Below, one piece after another: positions 44,740 through 55,982 of a stretch of DNA of 64,000 bases (position 1 is its first letter; each line of letters starts with the position of its first letter). Origin of the DNA: Pseudoalteromonas sp. GCY (GTDB lineage: Bacteria > Pseudomonadota > Gammaproteobacteria > Enterobacterales > Alteromonadaceae); NCBI RefSeq assembly GCF_016695175.1, contig NZ_CP068023.1, forward strand, positions 3,239,501 through 3,303,500, given 5' to 3'. The notes below the pieces were generated by a model. The model saw nothing but the letters and a program-made list of their open reading frames with translations. It was not told the DNA's origin and ran no database searches. The position numbers and the translations under genes were made by a program.

Positions 44740-46986
44740 ATGCGCAAAATTTGGGGCTTGGCTGTATTATCCGCGATTCATTCTACAGCTTTTGCTAATA
44801 CGAACATTGTCGCCGCACAATGTAAAGACTATATGCAGCCAGAAAACTGGAAGCCGTTAGCCTCGCTGCCCAAACATGCCATTGATATCGTTGCCGATGA
44901 CTTAGAACTACAAGGTACTGATAGTGCTGAGTTTTCGGGTAATGTGGTGATTAACACTGAAACCATGAGCTTAGAAGCTAGACGTGCGCTAATCGATAAA
45001 AAAGAAGGCCTGCTCAGCGCTTCTGGACCACTACTCTATCGTGACCAATTTACCAAAGTTCACAGTAATGGGCTATTCGCGGATTTAAATGCTAACACCG
45101 TGAGCTTGCTTGGTGCTGAATATGAATTAACAGACCAACAGGGCCGCGGCGGTGCAGAGAAGTTGCATGCCTCGGGCAGCAAAATTTCACTCGACAACTC
45201 CAGCTTTACCACATGTCCTGCTGATGACCCATTTTGGAGTATCGAGGCAAGTAGTATTGTACTTTCTCGAGAAGACGGTTGGGGTGAGACCTATAATACG
45301 GTGTTCAAAATTATGGACACGCCCATTATCTATTTACCCTATTTTACGTTTCCAATCGATGATAGACGCAAATCTGGCTTGCTGACGCCGACAATTTCCA
45401 GCTCAAATAAGTTTGGTTTGGAGCTGATCACCCCTTATTATCTCAACCTAGCCCCCAACTACGACGCGACCTTAACGCCAAGATACATGGCCAATAAAGG
45501 ATTTCAGCTTATTACCGAGTTCAGATATTTAACTGAACAACATCAAGGTAAAATTGGGGTGGAATATCTCAGTAAAGATGATTCAGAGCCGCAGCTAGAC
45601 GATCGCTATTTAGTGCATTGGCAACAAAAAAGTTATTTAAGTGATAAATGGCGTGCATTTGTTGATGTCACAAATGTGAGCGACGATAACTATCTCACTG
45701 ACTTAACATCCGAATACGCCAATGAAACTGACACTCAGTTATATCGCACCGGCAGTCTAAGTTACCTTGGTGAAGACTGGTTAGTCGACTTAAAGTTGCA
45801 AGATTTTGAAGTGTTGGGTGATCACAGAGAATCCTACACTGCACTACCGCAAATTAGCTTCCGTACACGTGACAGTTATGAACTTGTCGGCCTTGATTGG
45901 GACTTTGAAGGTGAGTTTGCCTATTTTCAAAATGATGCTTTGCCAATCTCAGAGGCATCGCGATTACATCTAGAACCTCGCGTGTCTTTTTCACGCAGCG
46001 ACTACGCTTGGTCATTTACCTCCGAGGCACGCCTACTTCACACGCGTTATGAACAGAATATAGATGTGCCTGATACAGAGTATGAGGAGTCTGTCACGCG
46101 TACATTGCCAAGTTTACGGGTACATGGACAACTGAATTTTGAACGCAGTACCGAGTTCTTTTTTGAACAAGGTACGCAAACGCTTGAGCCACAAATTCAG
46201 TACCTTTACACACCTCACAGAGAGCAAAGCCAAATTGGTTGGTACGATACCGCTAAGTTACAAGATGACTTTATTGGTCTGTTTAGAGCACGCCGTTACT
46301 CAGGTTATGACCGTATTGCAGAAGCCAATCAATTCACCGTAGGTGCAACCACGCGTGTATTCGATAGCAGTAATGTCGAACGCTTTAACTTCAGTGCAGG
46401 TCAGATCATTTATCTTGAGTCATCTGTAAAGCCTTCTGAACAGCTATTTACTGATGATACCAACTATAATGCACTATTTGCCGCTGAATCCATGTTACAT
46501 TGGCATAAGCGCTGGTACCTCTCAGGTGGGGTGCAATATGATGTGGATAGCAAAGAGTTAGTGCAGTCTCACTTTACTTTGGACTATAAAGGAGACGACA
46601 AGCAGTTAGTGCAATTGAACCATCGTTACGTTAATGATGTCTCAGACTATGAAATTGACCAAGTCGGTCTCTTTACAAGTTTACCAATTGACGATAACTG
46701 GCAATTTGTAGCAAGCTATCACCGAGATATGACGGCAAATAGAAGTGTTGAATCCTTTGTTGGTGTTCAATATCAGTCTTGTTGTTGGGCTATTCAGGTG
46801 ACTGCGAATCGTCAAATTGAAACAAACTTAAACCAAACACTTACAAATGATGAAGCAGTGTTTGATTCTGGCTTCAGCCTGAAATTTGTCCTTACAGGGC
46901 TTGGAAGCCAAAGCAGTGGTGATGCGAGTAAACTCCTTCAACAGGGTATTTTTGGTTACCGTAGACCGTATTTTTTGAATAAATAG
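44740..46986 (+). CDS. lptD: LPS-assembly outer membrane protein LptD
   Basis: The essential beta-barrel that inserts lipopolysaccharide into the outer leaflet together with LptE. It has a signal peptide (to about AFA-N19), an OstA-type beta-jellyroll (about 45-175: ELQGTDSAEFSGNVVINTE and ALIDKKEGLLSASGPLLYRD), then a 26-strand barrel with the family segments PIIYLPYFTFPIDDRRKSG and QSCCWAIQV. Cysteines near residues 28 and 158 and the late CC pair fit the two inter-domain disulfides. It has 748 residues, typical. First gene of the run lptD-surA-pdxA-rsmA-apaG-apaH. Confidence 0.96.
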   Translation: MRKIWGLAVLSAIHSTAFANTNIVAAQCKDYMQPENWKPLASLPKHAIDIVADDLELQGTDSAEFSGNVVINTETMSLEARRALIDKKEGLLSASGPLLYRDQFTKVHSNGLFADLNANTVSLLGAEYELTDQQGRGGAEKLHASGSKISLDNSSFTTCPADDPFWSIEASSIVLSREDGWGETYNTVFKIMDTPIIYLPYFTFPIDDRRKSGLLTPTISSSNKFGLELITPYYLNLAPNYDATLTPRYMANKGFQLITEFRYLTEQHQGKIGVEYLSKDDSEPQLDDRYLVHWQQKSYLSDKWRAFVDVTNVSDDNYLTDLTSEYANETDTQLYRTGSLSYLGEDWLVDLKLQDFEVLGDHRESYTALPQISFRTRDSYELVGLDWDFEGEFAYFQNDALPISEASRLHLEPRVSFSRSDYAWSFTSEARLLHTRYEQNIDVPDTEYEESVTRTLPSLRVHGQLNFERSTEFFFEQGTQTLEPQIQYLYTPHREQSQIGWYDTAKLQDDFIGLFRARRYSGYDRIAEANQFTVGATTRVFDSSNVERFNFSAGQIIYLESSVKPSEQLFTDDTNYNALFAAESMLHWHKRWYLSGGVQYDVDSKELVQSHFTLDYKGDDKQLVQLNHRYVNDVSDYEIDQVGLFTSLPIDDNWQFVASYHRDMTANRSVESFVGVQYQSCCWAIQVTANRQIETNLNQTLTNDEAVFDSGFSLKFVLTGLGSQSSGDASKLLQQGIFGYRRPYFLNK

Positions 46987-47001
46987 AATTTAGAAAGCCG
47001 T

Positions 47002-48294
47002 ATGAATTTAAAAAAGTTGTTATTAGTGGCCTCATTAAGTGCAGGCCTGTTTACTCAAGCACATGCTGAGCGTGTAAAGCTAGATACTGTTGTTGCCACG
47101 GTTAATGATGGTGTAATTTTACAAAGCGAAGTCGATCAAATAATAAATCGGGTTAAAGAACAGGCTGAGCAGCAAGGTACCGAGCTTCCTAGCGATAAAA
47201 CATTACGCTTACAAGCCATCGATAAACTCATCGAGCAATCTTTAATGTTGCAACTGGGTGATCGCATGGGTATGCAAATTTCAGATGCTCAATTAGACCA
47301 GACCATTGCAAATATTGCCCAAGATCAAGGCGGTACTATCGCTGACTTGCGTCGCTCAGTTGAAGCGAGTGGCGAAAGCTTTCAGGCATATCGAGAAGAG
47401 ATCCGTAAAGAAATAACCACAAGCCAAGTGCGCCGTGCAAGTGTTGACCGCCGTATTTATATTAGCCCTCAAGAGGTGACTAACCTGCAAAAGATCTTGA
47501 GTGAGCAAACGGGTAACTCGGAAGAGTATGATATCGGCCATATCTTGATTAAGATCCCAAACAAAGCAACTCCAGAAGAAATTGAAGACGCTCGTGAACG
47601 CGCTGATAACGTGATTAAGTTTTTGAACGAAGGTAAAGAGTTCAAGCGCATCGCAATTGCCTCTTCAAGCGGCTCAAAAGCGCTAGATGGTGGTCAATTA
47701 GGCTGGATGGGAATTAACGAAATGCCAACCTTGTTCGCTGAGGCCATTAAAGGTGCGAAAAAAGACGACATCGTTGGTCCACTGCGTTCAGGCGCGGGTT
47801 TCCACATTCTAAAAGTACAAGATATTCGTGGTCGTGAAGTCGTTGAAACCGTTGAGGTGCGTTCACGTCATATCTTAATCAAACCGTCTATTATCCTAAG
47901 TGAAGAAAAAGCACGCTCGATGCTAACAGGCTTTGTAAAAGACTTGCGCGCAGGTACCGCTGACTTTGCTACGCTGGCTAAAGAATATTCTGAAGATCCG
48001 GGCTCTGCACTTAAAGGCGGTGAGTACGATTGGACAGATCCGACTACATACGTACCAGCGTTTAGAGACACTCTGTTGTCGCTAGAAAAAGATCAGATCA
48101 GTGAACCATTTAGAAGTACATTTGGCTGGCACATTGTACAACTGCTAGATAAACGCGTAGCCGATAAAACAGAACAAGCCAAGTTAAATCGCGCACACCG
48201 TCTGCTATTTAACCGTAAATTTAAAGAAGAAAGCTTTAAATGGATTAAAGAAATGCGTGACCAAGCGCATATTGAAATTATCGAAGCGGAATAA
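47002..48294 (+). CDS. surA: Periplasmic chaperone and peptidyl-prolyl isomerase SurA
   Basis: The chaperone that escorts outer membrane proteins, LptD among them, to the Bam complex. Signal peptide about 1-22 ([18 protein letters not shown]), N-terminal chaperone domain ([19 protein letters not shown] style start) to about 165, and two parvulin domains (about 175-275: [11 protein letters not shown]...GLGW-like; and 285-385: [11 protein letters not shown]...GGEYDW). C-terminal helix to 430. It lies 15 bp after lptD, so the two are translated from one message and work in one pathway. Confidence 0.96.
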   Translation: MNLKKLLLVASLSAGLFTQAHAERVKLDTVVATVNDGVILQSEVDQIINRVKEQAEQQGTELPSDKTLRLQAIDKLIEQSLMLQLGDRMGMQISDAQLDQTIANIAQDQGGTIADLRRSVEASGESFQAYREEIRKEITTSQVRRASVDRRIYISPQEVTNLQKILSEQTGNSEEYDIGHILIKIPNKATPEEIEDARERADNVIKFLNEGKEFKRIAIASSSGSKALDGGQLGWMGINEMPTLFAEAIKGAKKDDIVGPLRSGAGFHILKVQDIRGREVVETVEVRSRHILIKPSIILSEEKARSMLTGFVKDLRAGTADFATLAKEYSEDPGSALKGGEYDWTDPTTYVPAFRDTLLSLEKDQISEPFRSTFGWHIVQLLDKRVADKTEQAKLNRAHRLLFNRKFKEESFKWIKEMRDQAHIEIIEAE

Positions 48295-48299
48295 CGGCT

Positions 48300-49292
48300 A
48301 TGACACTCAGAATCGCAATTACACCGGGTGAGCCTGCAGGTATTGGCCCCGATCTTGTTATCAAACTGGCTCAGCATACATGGCCTGCTCAGTTAGTTGC
48401 GGTGGCTGATAAAAGTATTATAGAAAAACGCGCCAAAGAACTTGGTGAGCAAATCAAGTTACTGCCGTTTGACAGTGATGCTGCGCCTGAAGCGGCACCT
48501 GCAGGTGCCATTTACTACCTTCAAGTAGACAAAGGTGCTGAAGTGGTCGCTGGTCAATTAGATGAAGCCAATGGCCATTATGTGCTCGAAACCTTGCGCA
48601 TTGCCTCTGAAAAGAATATGGATGGAACATTTGCAGCGGTTGTCACGGGCCCAGTTCATAAAGGCATTATTAACCAAGCTGGGATCTCGTTTAGTGGCCA
48701 TACTGAGTACTTTGCACAGCAGTCTGATACCGCTGATGTCGTAATGCTACTCGCAACCGAAGGGCTGCGTGTGGCGCTAGTTACTACGCATATCCCGCTA
48801 GCGTATGTATCAAAGGCGATTACGCCTGAGCGTCTCAGCAAAGTCATACATATTTTACATCACGACCTACAAACCAAGTTTGGTATTGAACAACCAAGAG
48901 TATTAGTTTGTGGATTAAACCCGCATGCCGGAGAAAGTGGACACCTTGGTCGTGAAGAAATAGAAACTATTGAACCAACACTGGAAATGCTGAATAAACA
49001 AGGCATGAACTTGGTTGGACCGCTGCCAGCTGACACCCTTTTCCAAGCTAAATATTTAGATAATGCTGATGCAGTGCTTGCAATGTATCACGATCAGGGC
49101 TTACCTGTGTTAAAATATAAAGGTTTTGGAAACTCAGTAAACATCACCCTAGGATTACCCTTTGTTCGCACATCGGTTGATCACGGTACAGCGCTTGATT
49201 TAGCTGGCTCTGGTGATGTTGAAGTGGGTAGTTTTGAATTAGCGATCCGCGAAGCAATTAAGCTCGCAACCAAAAAAGCACAGAATGCATGA
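48300..49292 (+). CDS. pdxA: 4-hydroxythreonine-4-phosphate dehydrogenase PdxA
   Basis: An NAD-dependent enzyme of pyridoxal phosphate synthesis. Marks are the N-terminal [13 protein letters not shown], metal and substrate residues in [37 protein letters not shown], and [37 protein letters not shown]. It has 330 residues, against 329 in E. coli. Its start is 5 bp after surA and its end overlaps rsmA by 4 bases (ATGA), as in E. coli where the same gene order occurs. Confidence 0.97.
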   Translation: MTLRIAITPGEPAGIGPDLVIKLAQHTWPAQLVAVADKSIIEKRAKELGEQIKLLPFDSDAAPEAAPAGAIYYLQVDKGAEVVAGQLDEANGHYVLETLRIASEKNMDGTFAAVVTGPVHKGIINQAGISFSGHTEYFAQQSDTADVVMLLATEGLRVALVTTHIPLAYVSKAITPERLSKVIHILHHDLQTKFGIEQPRVLVCGLNPHAGESGHLGREEIETIEPTLEMLNKQGMNLVGPLPADTLFQAKYLDNADAVLAMYHDQGLPVLKYKGFGNSVNITLGLPFVRTSVDHGTALDLAGSGDVEVGSFELAIREAIKLATKKAQNA

Positions 49293-50095
49293 CAGATAAA
49301 GTACATCTCGGACACAGAGCGCGAAAACGCTTTGGTCAAAACTTCTTAAATGACAACAATATTATCGACAAGATAGTAACTGCTATCGACCCAAAACCTG
49401 AAGACAATCTGGTTGAAATCGGTCCTGGTTTAGGTGCTATCACTGAGCCTGTTTGTGATTTAAGTGGTCACCTAACCGTTGTAGAACTCGATAAAGATCT
49501 TGCCGAGCGCTTGATCCATCATCCATTCTTGGGACCTAAATTAACGGTTCACCAAGGTGACGCGATGAAGTTTGACTTCTCTTCTTTAATCAAAGAAGGG
49601 GAAAAACTGAAGATCTTTGGTAACTTACCTTACAACGTATCAACCCCTTTGCTATTTCACTTATTTGAATTTGCCGATCAGGTCGAGCATATGCACTTTA
49701 TGCTGCAAAAAGAAGTAGTTAACCGTATGGTTGCTGGCCCTGGCAGCAAGGCCTTTGGTCGCTTAAGCGTAATGACGCAGTACTATTGTCACGCTATTCC
49801 TGTGATTGAAGTGCCACCACATTGCTTTAAACCAGCACCAAAAGTTGACTCGGCCGTTGTTCGATTGATCCCAAAAGATCCGTCACAACGTACAGCTAAA
49901 AGCACTAAACTTTTGAATACTGTTTGCTTAGAAGCGTTCAACCAACGTCGTAAGACACTAAGAAATAGCTTATCGAACCTGTTAACCGAAGAGCAGCTGC
50001 AAAACTTGGGTATCGACCCTACGCTTCGCGCTGAAAACCTGTCGCTTAACCAGTTTATTGAAATTGCAAATTGGATATATGACAACTCAAACTAA
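49289..50095 (+). CDS. rsmA: 16S rRNA (adenine1518/1519-N6)-dimethyltransferase RsmA
   Basis: Methylates two adjacent adenines of 16S rRNA late in 30S assembly (KsgA). SAM motif I is [14 protein letters not shown], motif [14 protein letters not shown] (NLPY), and the N-terminus [11 protein letters not shown] is diagnostic. The C-terminal domain has [15 protein letters not shown]. It has 268 residues, against 273 in E. coli. It starts within the ATGA overlap with pdxA and its last codons overlap the apaG start by 17 bases, so translation is probably coupled on both sides. Confidence 0.97.
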   Translation: MTDKVHLGHRARKRFGQNFLNDNNIIDKIVTAIDPKPEDNLVEIGPGLGAITEPVCDLSGHLTVVELDKDLAERLIHHPFLGPKLTVHQGDAMKFDFSSLIKEGEKLKIFGNLPYNVSTPLLFHLFEFADQVEHMHFMLQKEVVNRMVAGPGSKAFGRLSVMTQYYCHAIPVIEVPPHCFKPAPKVDSAVVRLIPKDPSQRTAKSTKLLNTVCLEAFNQRRKTLRNSLSNLLTEEQLQNLGIDPTLRAENLSLNQFIEIANWIYDNSN

Positions 50096-50468
50096 TATTG
50101 GCTCACCGATCAAAGTATCGGTAGAGACCTTTTACGTTGAAGCGCAATCACAGCCTGAAAAGGACAAATATGTGTTTGCCTACACAATTACCATCAAAAA
50201 CCATAGCTTATGTAACGCTAAGCTACATAGTCGTTATTGGCTCATTACCGATGCTAATGGCAAAGAGACCGAAGTCGAAGGGGATGGTGTTGTCGGTGAG
50301 CAGCCCACTATTCGCCCTGGCGAGAGCTATCAGTACACCAGCGGCGCGGTGCTCGATACCCCAGTTGGTACGATGGAAGGGTATTATTTAATGCGTAATG
50401 AGTTTGGCACCGAGTTTAAAGCGCCAATCAATGTATTTAGACTCTCCTGTCCAAATATTTTGCATTGA
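50079..50468 (+). CDS. apaG: ApaG protein
   Basis: A small immunoglobulin-like (FN3) protein, 129 residues with the ATG at 50079. A TTG at 50058 would add seven residues deeper in rsmA. The conserved core is present: [48 protein letters not shown] and [15 protein letters not shown]. Its exact function is unsettled. The yeast/human relatives are substrate-binding modules, and the bacterial protein binds metal and nucleotides in some reports. It overlaps rsmA by 17 bases and precedes apaH by 99 bp. Confidence 0.95.
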   Translation: MTTQTNIGSPIKVSVETFYVEAQSQPEKDKYVFAYTITIKNHSLCNAKLHSRYWLITDANGKETEVEGDGVVGEQPTIRPGESYQYTSGAVLDTPVGTMEGYYLMRNEFGTEFKAPINVFRLSCPNILH

Positions 50469-50567
50469 TACCGTTTTTATTTTGCGGAAGCGGGTTTACC
50501 CCGCGTTCCTCATACGTGCTAGACATCAGAATAAAAACATTGAGTTATAAAAAACCACAGGTAATAG

Positions 50568-51365
50568 ATGGCAAAATACGCAATTGGAGACTTGCAAGGC
50601 TGCTTCACTCCACTCATCGGGCTACTCGATCAAGTCAACTTTAACCCAAGCCAAGACCATTTATACTTTGTCGGTGACATCATCGCCAGAGGACCTGACT
50701 CACTTGCTTGCCTAGAGTTTCTATACCAACACGCAGGCTCTATTAGCATTACACTTGGCAATCACGATCTCCACTTTTTAGCATGTCTAGCTTTGGGAGT
50801 CGCTCCGAACCCAAAAGATAAATTAGACGCGGTTTTTGCCAGTCCTAAATGCCAGAAATATGCTGACTTGTTGCGTGCACAACCCCTCGCTATTTGGCTT
50901 GAAACGCAGCAAACTTTTATTTCTCATGCAGGTATTCATCCAAGCTGGAATATTACGCAAGCGCTAGAATATGCACGCTTTGCCGAAGGCATTTATCAAT
51001 CAACAAAAGCCCCTGAGTTTTACGCAAATATGTACGGCGCTCACCCAGGGCTTGATCTCGACAAGCTCAGTGAACAAGATAAGTTTAAAGCCATTGTTAA
51101 CGTCTTCACTCGAATGCGCTTTCTAAAACAAAGTGGCGAACTGGATCTTAAGAACAAGTCTGGCCTAACAGATGCGGCAGGTCTCACCCCATGGTTTGAG
51201 CTCAGCCAAACACCAGCCAACACTACCCTGCTCTTCGGCCACTGGGCTGCTTTGGAAGGCGAAACCAACAAGAAAAATATTATTGCCTTAGACACTGGCT
51301 GCGTGTGGGGAGGCCCTATGACGATGATAAATATCGACAGTGGCGAAAAGTACCAGCATAGCTAA
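50568..51365 (+). CDS. apaH: Bis(5'-nucleosyl)-tetraphosphatase, symmetrical (ApaH)
   Basis: Hydrolyses Ap4A to two ADP and can decap Np4-capped RNA. It has calcineurin-type metallophosphoesterase motifs: GDLQGC, VGDIIARGPDS and GNHDLHFLA, with later His in SHAGIHPSWN and FGHWAALEG. It has 265 residues, against 280 in E. coli. Last gene of the conserved run from lptD. About 230 bp follow before the chemoreceptor, with no clear T-rich hairpin directly after it. Confidence 0.96.
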   Translation: MAKYAIGDLQGCFTPLIGLLDQVNFNPSQDHLYFVGDIIARGPDSLACLEFLYQHAGSISITLGNHDLHFLACLALGVAPNPKDKLDAVFASPKCQKYADLLRAQPLAIWLETQQTFISHAGIHPSWNITQALEYARFAEGIYQSTKAPEFYANMYGAHPGLDLDKLSEQDKFKAIVNVFTRMRFLKQSGELDLKNKSGLTDAAGLTPWFELSQTPANTTLLFGHWAALEGETNKKNIIALDTGCVWGGPMTMINIDSGEKYQHS

Positions 51366-51599
51366 CCTCTTTAACAGCCCTAAATCAACGTTAAGGTAAG
51401 CACTTACTTTAACTTTTATTAAACTAAGCTACACTCGAAGAAAACGTGAAGCTTATACTTTTTATCCGTTGAGCTGCTATTTTTTGTAATCCGACCTTTT
51501 TTACTGAAATTTTTTGTCACATCTGCTATAAAATACTTAACTTATCCGCAATAAATCCGATAAGTATCCGTATTGCTTTGTAAATTTTGTAGGACAGCT

Positions 51600-53615
51600 A
51601 TGAATTTGACTGTTAGCCAACGTATTTGGGGTGGTTTTATTACCATCACCTTGTTGCTTCTTCTTATCGGGGGCAATTCTTTATTAAGAATTGCGAACAT
51701 TGACAACTCAACTCAACAGGTTAATAACCTGTCTTTACCAGCACTCTCTAAAAGCTCTGCACTGCAAGTAGAGTTTACTTTAATGAGCAAAATGGCTCAG
51801 GGAAGTTTTTATGCGCGTTCAGAAACTGAACTGGCGGCGCTCAAACAGCAATTTGCAGAGCGCCAGAAGATCTTTGACAAAACCTATTCAGAGCTGCAGC
51901 AGGTCGTTGCCGCTAATAATAAACTGGCCTCAAGCAGTCGTGATGTTGGCAAAAGTTACGATGCTTTCGTGAAAGCAATGAACAGCTTGGTAAACGAGAA
52001 AACAACTGAGCTTTCGTTACGGGACAAATTAAAAGAGCAGTTATCAACTATTGATGTTGCCGCAGAAGACGCGACTATGGTGACGGTTGATATCATTGAT
52101 TTGGATGGCTTAGAAGATGCTGACAAACGTGCTTTTCAAGCTGCAAATAACTTAGAAAATAACTTTTCTTCTGTGGTAACCAGTGCCAACGATATTGTCA
52201 CCGTTGAAGACATTAATACACTGGAAATCGTAAGTAGAGATCAAAGCTACCTCGTTGAAGAGCTAGGTCGTAATATTGATTTAATGCGTGGCCCCGTTAG
52301 CGCGCTTGATAGCAGTTTATTTACTGATCTCGAAGGCTATTACACCAACTTAAAAGGTGCGGTCAGCGGCAGCAACAGTATCGCGGAAAATCAAAAACGC
52401 TTGATCAACGCATTAGCCGAAACACGTAAAGAGCTAGCCGATGCAGAAAAAACCACAAAAGCCGCTCTATCTCAGCTAGATGATTTACTCTCTGAAGCAA
52501 GTCAAGTCGCCTTTAACTTACAACAAGGCGTGCGTGCCGATGTAGGCACTGCAAACTTATGGACTTGGATTGGTATGATAGTGGCTACTTTAATGGCAGT
52601 CGGCGTAGCTTACATTACCGTTAGCCGTATCACAAAACCACTATCGGAAGTGAATCGAGTTTTAAACATCGTCGCCAGTGGCGATATGACACAGCGCTTA
52701 GATGACACCGCAAAAGATGAGTTTGGTGAATTATCTAGAAGTTGTAACACCCTTATCTCTAGCTTACGTGAACTTATCACTGGCATTATTTCTCGGTCAA
52801 CACAGCTTGCTGCAGCGTCCGAAGAAACATCGACTATCACAACAGAGTCAAGCCAAGCAATCAAGAATCAGCAAGCACAAGTAGAGCAAGCTGCTACCGC
52901 TACAACTGAGATGAGTAGTACGTCTCACGGTGTAAGCAACAGCGCGCATCAAGCATTACAAGAAATTAAAAATGCTGATAAAGAAGCTGAGCGTGTTAAA
53001 GGTATCTCACATGAGAACAAACACACTATTGAGCAACTCGCAAGAGAAGTGGATGAAGCCTCTCGCGTGATTAACAAACTACACCAAGACAGCGCTTCGA
53101 TAGGCAGTATTTTGGATGTTATCCGTGGCATTGCCGAGCAAACTAACCTCCTTGCGCTAAACGCTGCAATCGAAGCTGCGCGTGCTGGTGAACAGGGTCG
53201 TGGCTTCGCGGTAGTGGCAGACGAAGTGCGCTCGCTTGCAAGTAAGACTCAAGAGTCAACTCAAGAAATTCAAGCAATGATTGAATCCTTACAAGCTGGT
53301 GCCGAAGAAGCGGTAGGCGCGATGTCGAAAGGCAAACAGCAGGCGGAGTCGTGCGTAACTCAGAGCGACCTTGCTAATGAAGCACTAAACTCTATCACTG
53401 CAGCCGTTTCTCAGGCTCATGATGTGAGTGAAGAGATTGCAAACGCGGCGAATGAGCAACAGCAAGTAGCACAGGAAATTAGTGAACGTTTAGAATCGAT
53501 TGTAACAATCGCAGAGCAAACGGCTGAAGGCGCGAGCCAAACCTCAATCTCTAGTTCTGAGGTTGCTAAACTCGCCGAAGAGTTACGGTTATCGGTAGAA
53601 CAGTTTAAGGTTTAG
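51600..53615 (+). CDS. Methyl-accepting chemotaxis protein
   Basis: An inner-membrane chemoreceptor. The start is taken at the ATG at 51600, which follows AGGACAG. The TTG at 51573 would add nine residues before the first helix. Layout (671 aa): helix 1 at about 12-32, a long helical periplasmic sensor (about 33-320, four-helix-bundle style, with Gln/Leu-rich heptads), helix 2 ([21 protein letters not shown]), HAMP (ISRITKPL-like to about 395), and the signalling hairpin tip [20 protein letters not shown]. There is no C-terminal NWETF-type tether for CheR. Ligand unknown. It is transcribed alone and ends at a strong terminator. Confidence 0.94.
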   Translation: MNLTVSQRIWGGFITITLLLLLIGGNSLLRIANIDNSTQQVNNLSLPALSKSSALQVEFTLMSKMAQGSFYARSETELAALKQQFAERQKIFDKTYSELQQVVAANNKLASSSRDVGKSYDAFVKAMNSLVNEKTTELSLRDKLKEQLSTIDVAAEDATMVTVDIIDLDGLEDADKRAFQAANNLENNFSSVVTSANDIVTVEDINTLEIVSRDQSYLVEELGRNIDLMRGPVSALDSSLFTDLEGYYTNLKGAVSGSNSIAENQKRLINALAETRKELADAEKTTKAALSQLDDLLSEASQVAFNLQQGVRADVGTANLWTWIGMIVATLMAVGVAYITVSRITKPLSEVNRVLNIVASGDMTQRLDDTAKDEFGELSRSCNTLISSLRELITGIISRSTQLAAASEETSTITTESSQAIKNQQAQVEQAATATTEMSSTSHGVSNSAHQALQEIKNADKEAERVKGISHENKHTIEQLAREVDEASRVINKLHQDSASIGSILDVIRGIAEQTNLLALNAAIEAARAGEQGRGFAVVADEVRSLASKTQESTQEIQAMIESLQAGAEEAVGAMSKGKQQAESCVTQSDLANEALNSITAAVSQAHDVSEEIANAANEQQQVAQEISERLESIVTIAEQTAEGASQTSISSSEVAKLAEELRLSVEQFKV

Positions 53616-53683
53616 CTATCTAACCTGAGCTTTGAGCAGGAAGCACTCTCAAAGCTTTAGGTTTAGCAAAACCGCTAAGCATA

Positions 53684-53712
53684 AAAAAACCCATGCATGG
53701 CATGGGTTTTTT
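53684..53712. terminator. Strong terminator between the chemoreceptor and tkt
   Basis: A perfect 13-bp stem (AAAAAACCCATGC) with a 3-nt loop and A/T runs on both sides, suited to stop transcription of both convergent genes. Confidence 0.85.
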
Positions 53713-53727
53713 GTTTCTTTTCTTTGA

Positions 53728-55722
53728 TTATGCAAACAATGCGTTTGCCTTCTCAACGATATTTTCTACCGTAAAGCCAAATAGCTTGAATAGCTCATCA
53801 GCAGGCGCTGACTCACCAAACGTTGTCATACCAACGATAGCACCATTTAGGCCTACATATTTGTACCAAAAGTCCTCAATACCCGCTTCGATAGCGACGC
53901 GACGCGTTACTGAGCTTGGTAGTACGCTTTCTTTGTATGCTGGAGATTGCGCATCAAAAATGTCAGTCGAAGGCATAGAAACAACACGTACCTTTTTACC
54001 TTCTGCACGAAGCTTATCCGCAGACTCAACCGCAAGTTGCACTTCAGAGCCTGTGGCAATAAGGATGATTTCAGGCTCACCGTCACAAGATAGTACATAA
54101 CCACCTTGTTTAATTGCTGCAACTTGCTCAGCCGTACGTGGCTGCTGTGCAAGACCTTGACGGGTAAATACAAGTGCAGATGGGCCATCAGCGCGTTCAA
54201 CCGCTTGCTGCCAAGCAACTGCTGACTCAACTTGGTCACATGGACGCCAGCTCGCAAGGTTTGGCGTAGTACGTAAGTTCGCCATTTGTTCTACTGGCTG
54301 GTGTGTTGGACCATCTTCACCAAGACCGATTGAATCATGAGTATACACAAAGATGCTTCTTTGCTTCATCAATGCAGCCATACGTACGGCATTACGCGCG
54401 TACTCCATAAACATTAGGAATGTCGCACCGTAAGGGATAAAGCCTCTGTGTAGCGCAATACCATTCATGATGGCAGACATACCAAATTCACGCACACCGT
54501 AGAAAATATAGTTACCCGCAGCATCTTCTGCCGTTAAGCCTTTAGATTGGTCCCAAAGTGTTAAGTTAGAACCCGCAAGGTCAGCAGAGCCACCCATAAA
54601 CTCAGGTAGAATTGGGCCATAAGCATTCAATGCATTTTGTGATGCTTTACGAGTTGCTGGGTTTGCAGGATTCGCTTGAAGCTCTGCGATATAGGCTTCT
54701 GTTTTCTCAGACCAGTCTGCTGGAAGCTCGCCTTTCATGCGACGCTCAAATTCAGCAGCAAGCTCAGGATAATGCATTTGGTATTCAGTGAACTTAATCA
54801 ACCAGTCACTTTGTTGATTTTGACCACGTGCTGTTGCGTCCCATTTCGCGTACACATCTTCTGGTATTTCAAATGCGCCGTGTTCCCAACCAAGGAATTC
54901 ACGTGCAGCTTTGATTTCATCATCACCTAGCGGTGCACCGTGACAATCATGGCTACCTGACTTGTTTGGTGAACCATAACCGATAACCGTTTTACAACAA
55001 ATAAGGGTTGGCTTGTCAGACTCTGCTTGCGCCGCTTCGATTGCCGCCTTAATCGCATCGCTATCGTGACCATCAACACCGACGATAACATGCCAGCCAT
55101 AAGACTCAAAGCGTTTTGGTGTATCGTCGCTAAACCAACCTTCAACTTCACCGTCGATTGAAATACCGTTGTCATCCCAAAATGCAATCAGTTTGCCAAG
55201 ACCAAGGGTACCCGCAAGTGAACAAGCTTCGTGTGAGATACCTTCCATCAAACAGCCATCACCTAAGAATGCATAGGTATAGTGATTAACGATGTCGTAA
55301 TCTTCACGGTTAAACTGTGCAGCCAATGCTTTTTCAGCAATCGCCATACCTACCGCATTAGTAATACCCTGACCTAATGGGCCTGTAGTCGTTTCAATAC
55401 CTGGCGCATAACCATACTCTGGGTGACCTGGTGTTTTTGAGTGTAGCTGACGGAAGTTTTTGATGTCATCAATTGATAAGTCATAACCCGACAAATGCAA
55501 CAGTGAATAAATTAACATCGAGCCGTGACCGTTTGATAATACGAAGCGATCTCTGTCGAACCACTCAGGATTACTTGGGTTGTGCTTTAAAAAATCGCGC
55601 CAAAGTACTTCTGCGATGTCCGCCATGCCCATAGGGGCTCCTGGGTGGCCAGACTTGGCCTTTTGTACAGCGTCCATGGAAAGAACGCGAATTGCATTAG
55701 CAAGTTCTTTGCGAGATGGCAT
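53728..55722 (-). CDS. tkt: Transketolase
   Basis: A thiamine diphosphate enzyme of the non-oxidative pentose phosphate path. The start is at the ATG at 55722 with GTAGGAG before it. A longer frame would add 15 residues. It has 664 residues, matching E. coli TktA (663). Features are [25 protein letters not shown], the ThDP site [13 protein letters not shown], and SANHGAP-type contacts replaced by [25 protein letters not shown] with [19 protein letters not shown] carries the catalytic His. It is divergent from metK, an order conserved in many gammaproteobacteria. Confidence 0.97.
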   Translation of the reverse strand: MPSRKELANAIRVLSMDAVQKAKSGHPGAPMGMADIAEVLWRDFLKHNPSNPEWFDRDRFVLSNGHGSMLIYSLLHLSGYDLSIDDIKNFRQLHSKTPGHPEYGYAPGIETTTGPLGQGITNAVGMAIAEKALAAQFNREDYDIVNHYTYAFLGDGCLMEGISHEACSLAGTLGLGKLIAFWDDNGISIDGEVEGWFSDDTPKRFESYGWHVIVGVDGHDSDAIKAAIEAAQAESDKPTLICCKTVIGYGSPNKSGSHDCHGAPLGDDEIKAAREFLGWEHGAFEIPEDVYAKWDATARGQNQQSDWLIKFTEYQMHYPELAAEFERRMKGELPADWSEKTEAYIAELQANPANPATRKASQNALNAYGPILPEFMGGSADLAGSNLTLWDQSKGLTAEDAAGNYIFYGVREFGMSAIMNGIALHRGFIPYGATFLMFMEYARNAVRMAALMKQRSIFVYTHDSIGLGEDGPTHQPVEQMANLRTTPNLASWRPCDQVESAVAWQQAVERADGPSALVFTRQGLAQQPRTAEQVAAIKQGGYVLSCDGEPEIILIATGSEVQLAVESADKLRAEGKKVRVVSMPSTDIFDAQSPAYKESVLPSSVTRRVAIEAGIEDFWYKYVGLNGAIVGMTTFGESAPADELFKLFGFTVENIVEKANALFA

Positions 55723-55864
55723 GAATTCTCCTACCTTTAAATGTGTTTCGCGGGGGTTTGAGCCCATTCTTACTTATTTATATGGCTAACTGCAACGGCA
55801 AAGGCCATAAAAAAACGGGTACAGACGGACTTTTTCCGACCATTAAAAAAGTTTGCACAATTTT

Positions 55865-55880
55865 GGACGTCTAGGCGTAA
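55865..55880 (+). promoter_or_regulatory. Candidate MetJ operator upstream of metK
   Basis: Two adjacent met-box octamers: GGACGTCT (7 of 8 to AGACGTCT) and AGGCGTAA (5 of 8). They lie just before a plausible metK promoter with TAGAAT at 55911-55916. MetJ control of metK is known in enterics, and the site here is inferred from sequence only. Confidence 0.5.
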
Positions 55881-55982
55881 AATAACTAGTCAATGCCTAG
55901 GTTTTTTGGTTAGAATACGCCCCTTAATTTTTCGCGCTGTCCCTGATGTTTGTGAAGCGCAATATTTGTGAGCATAAATACA

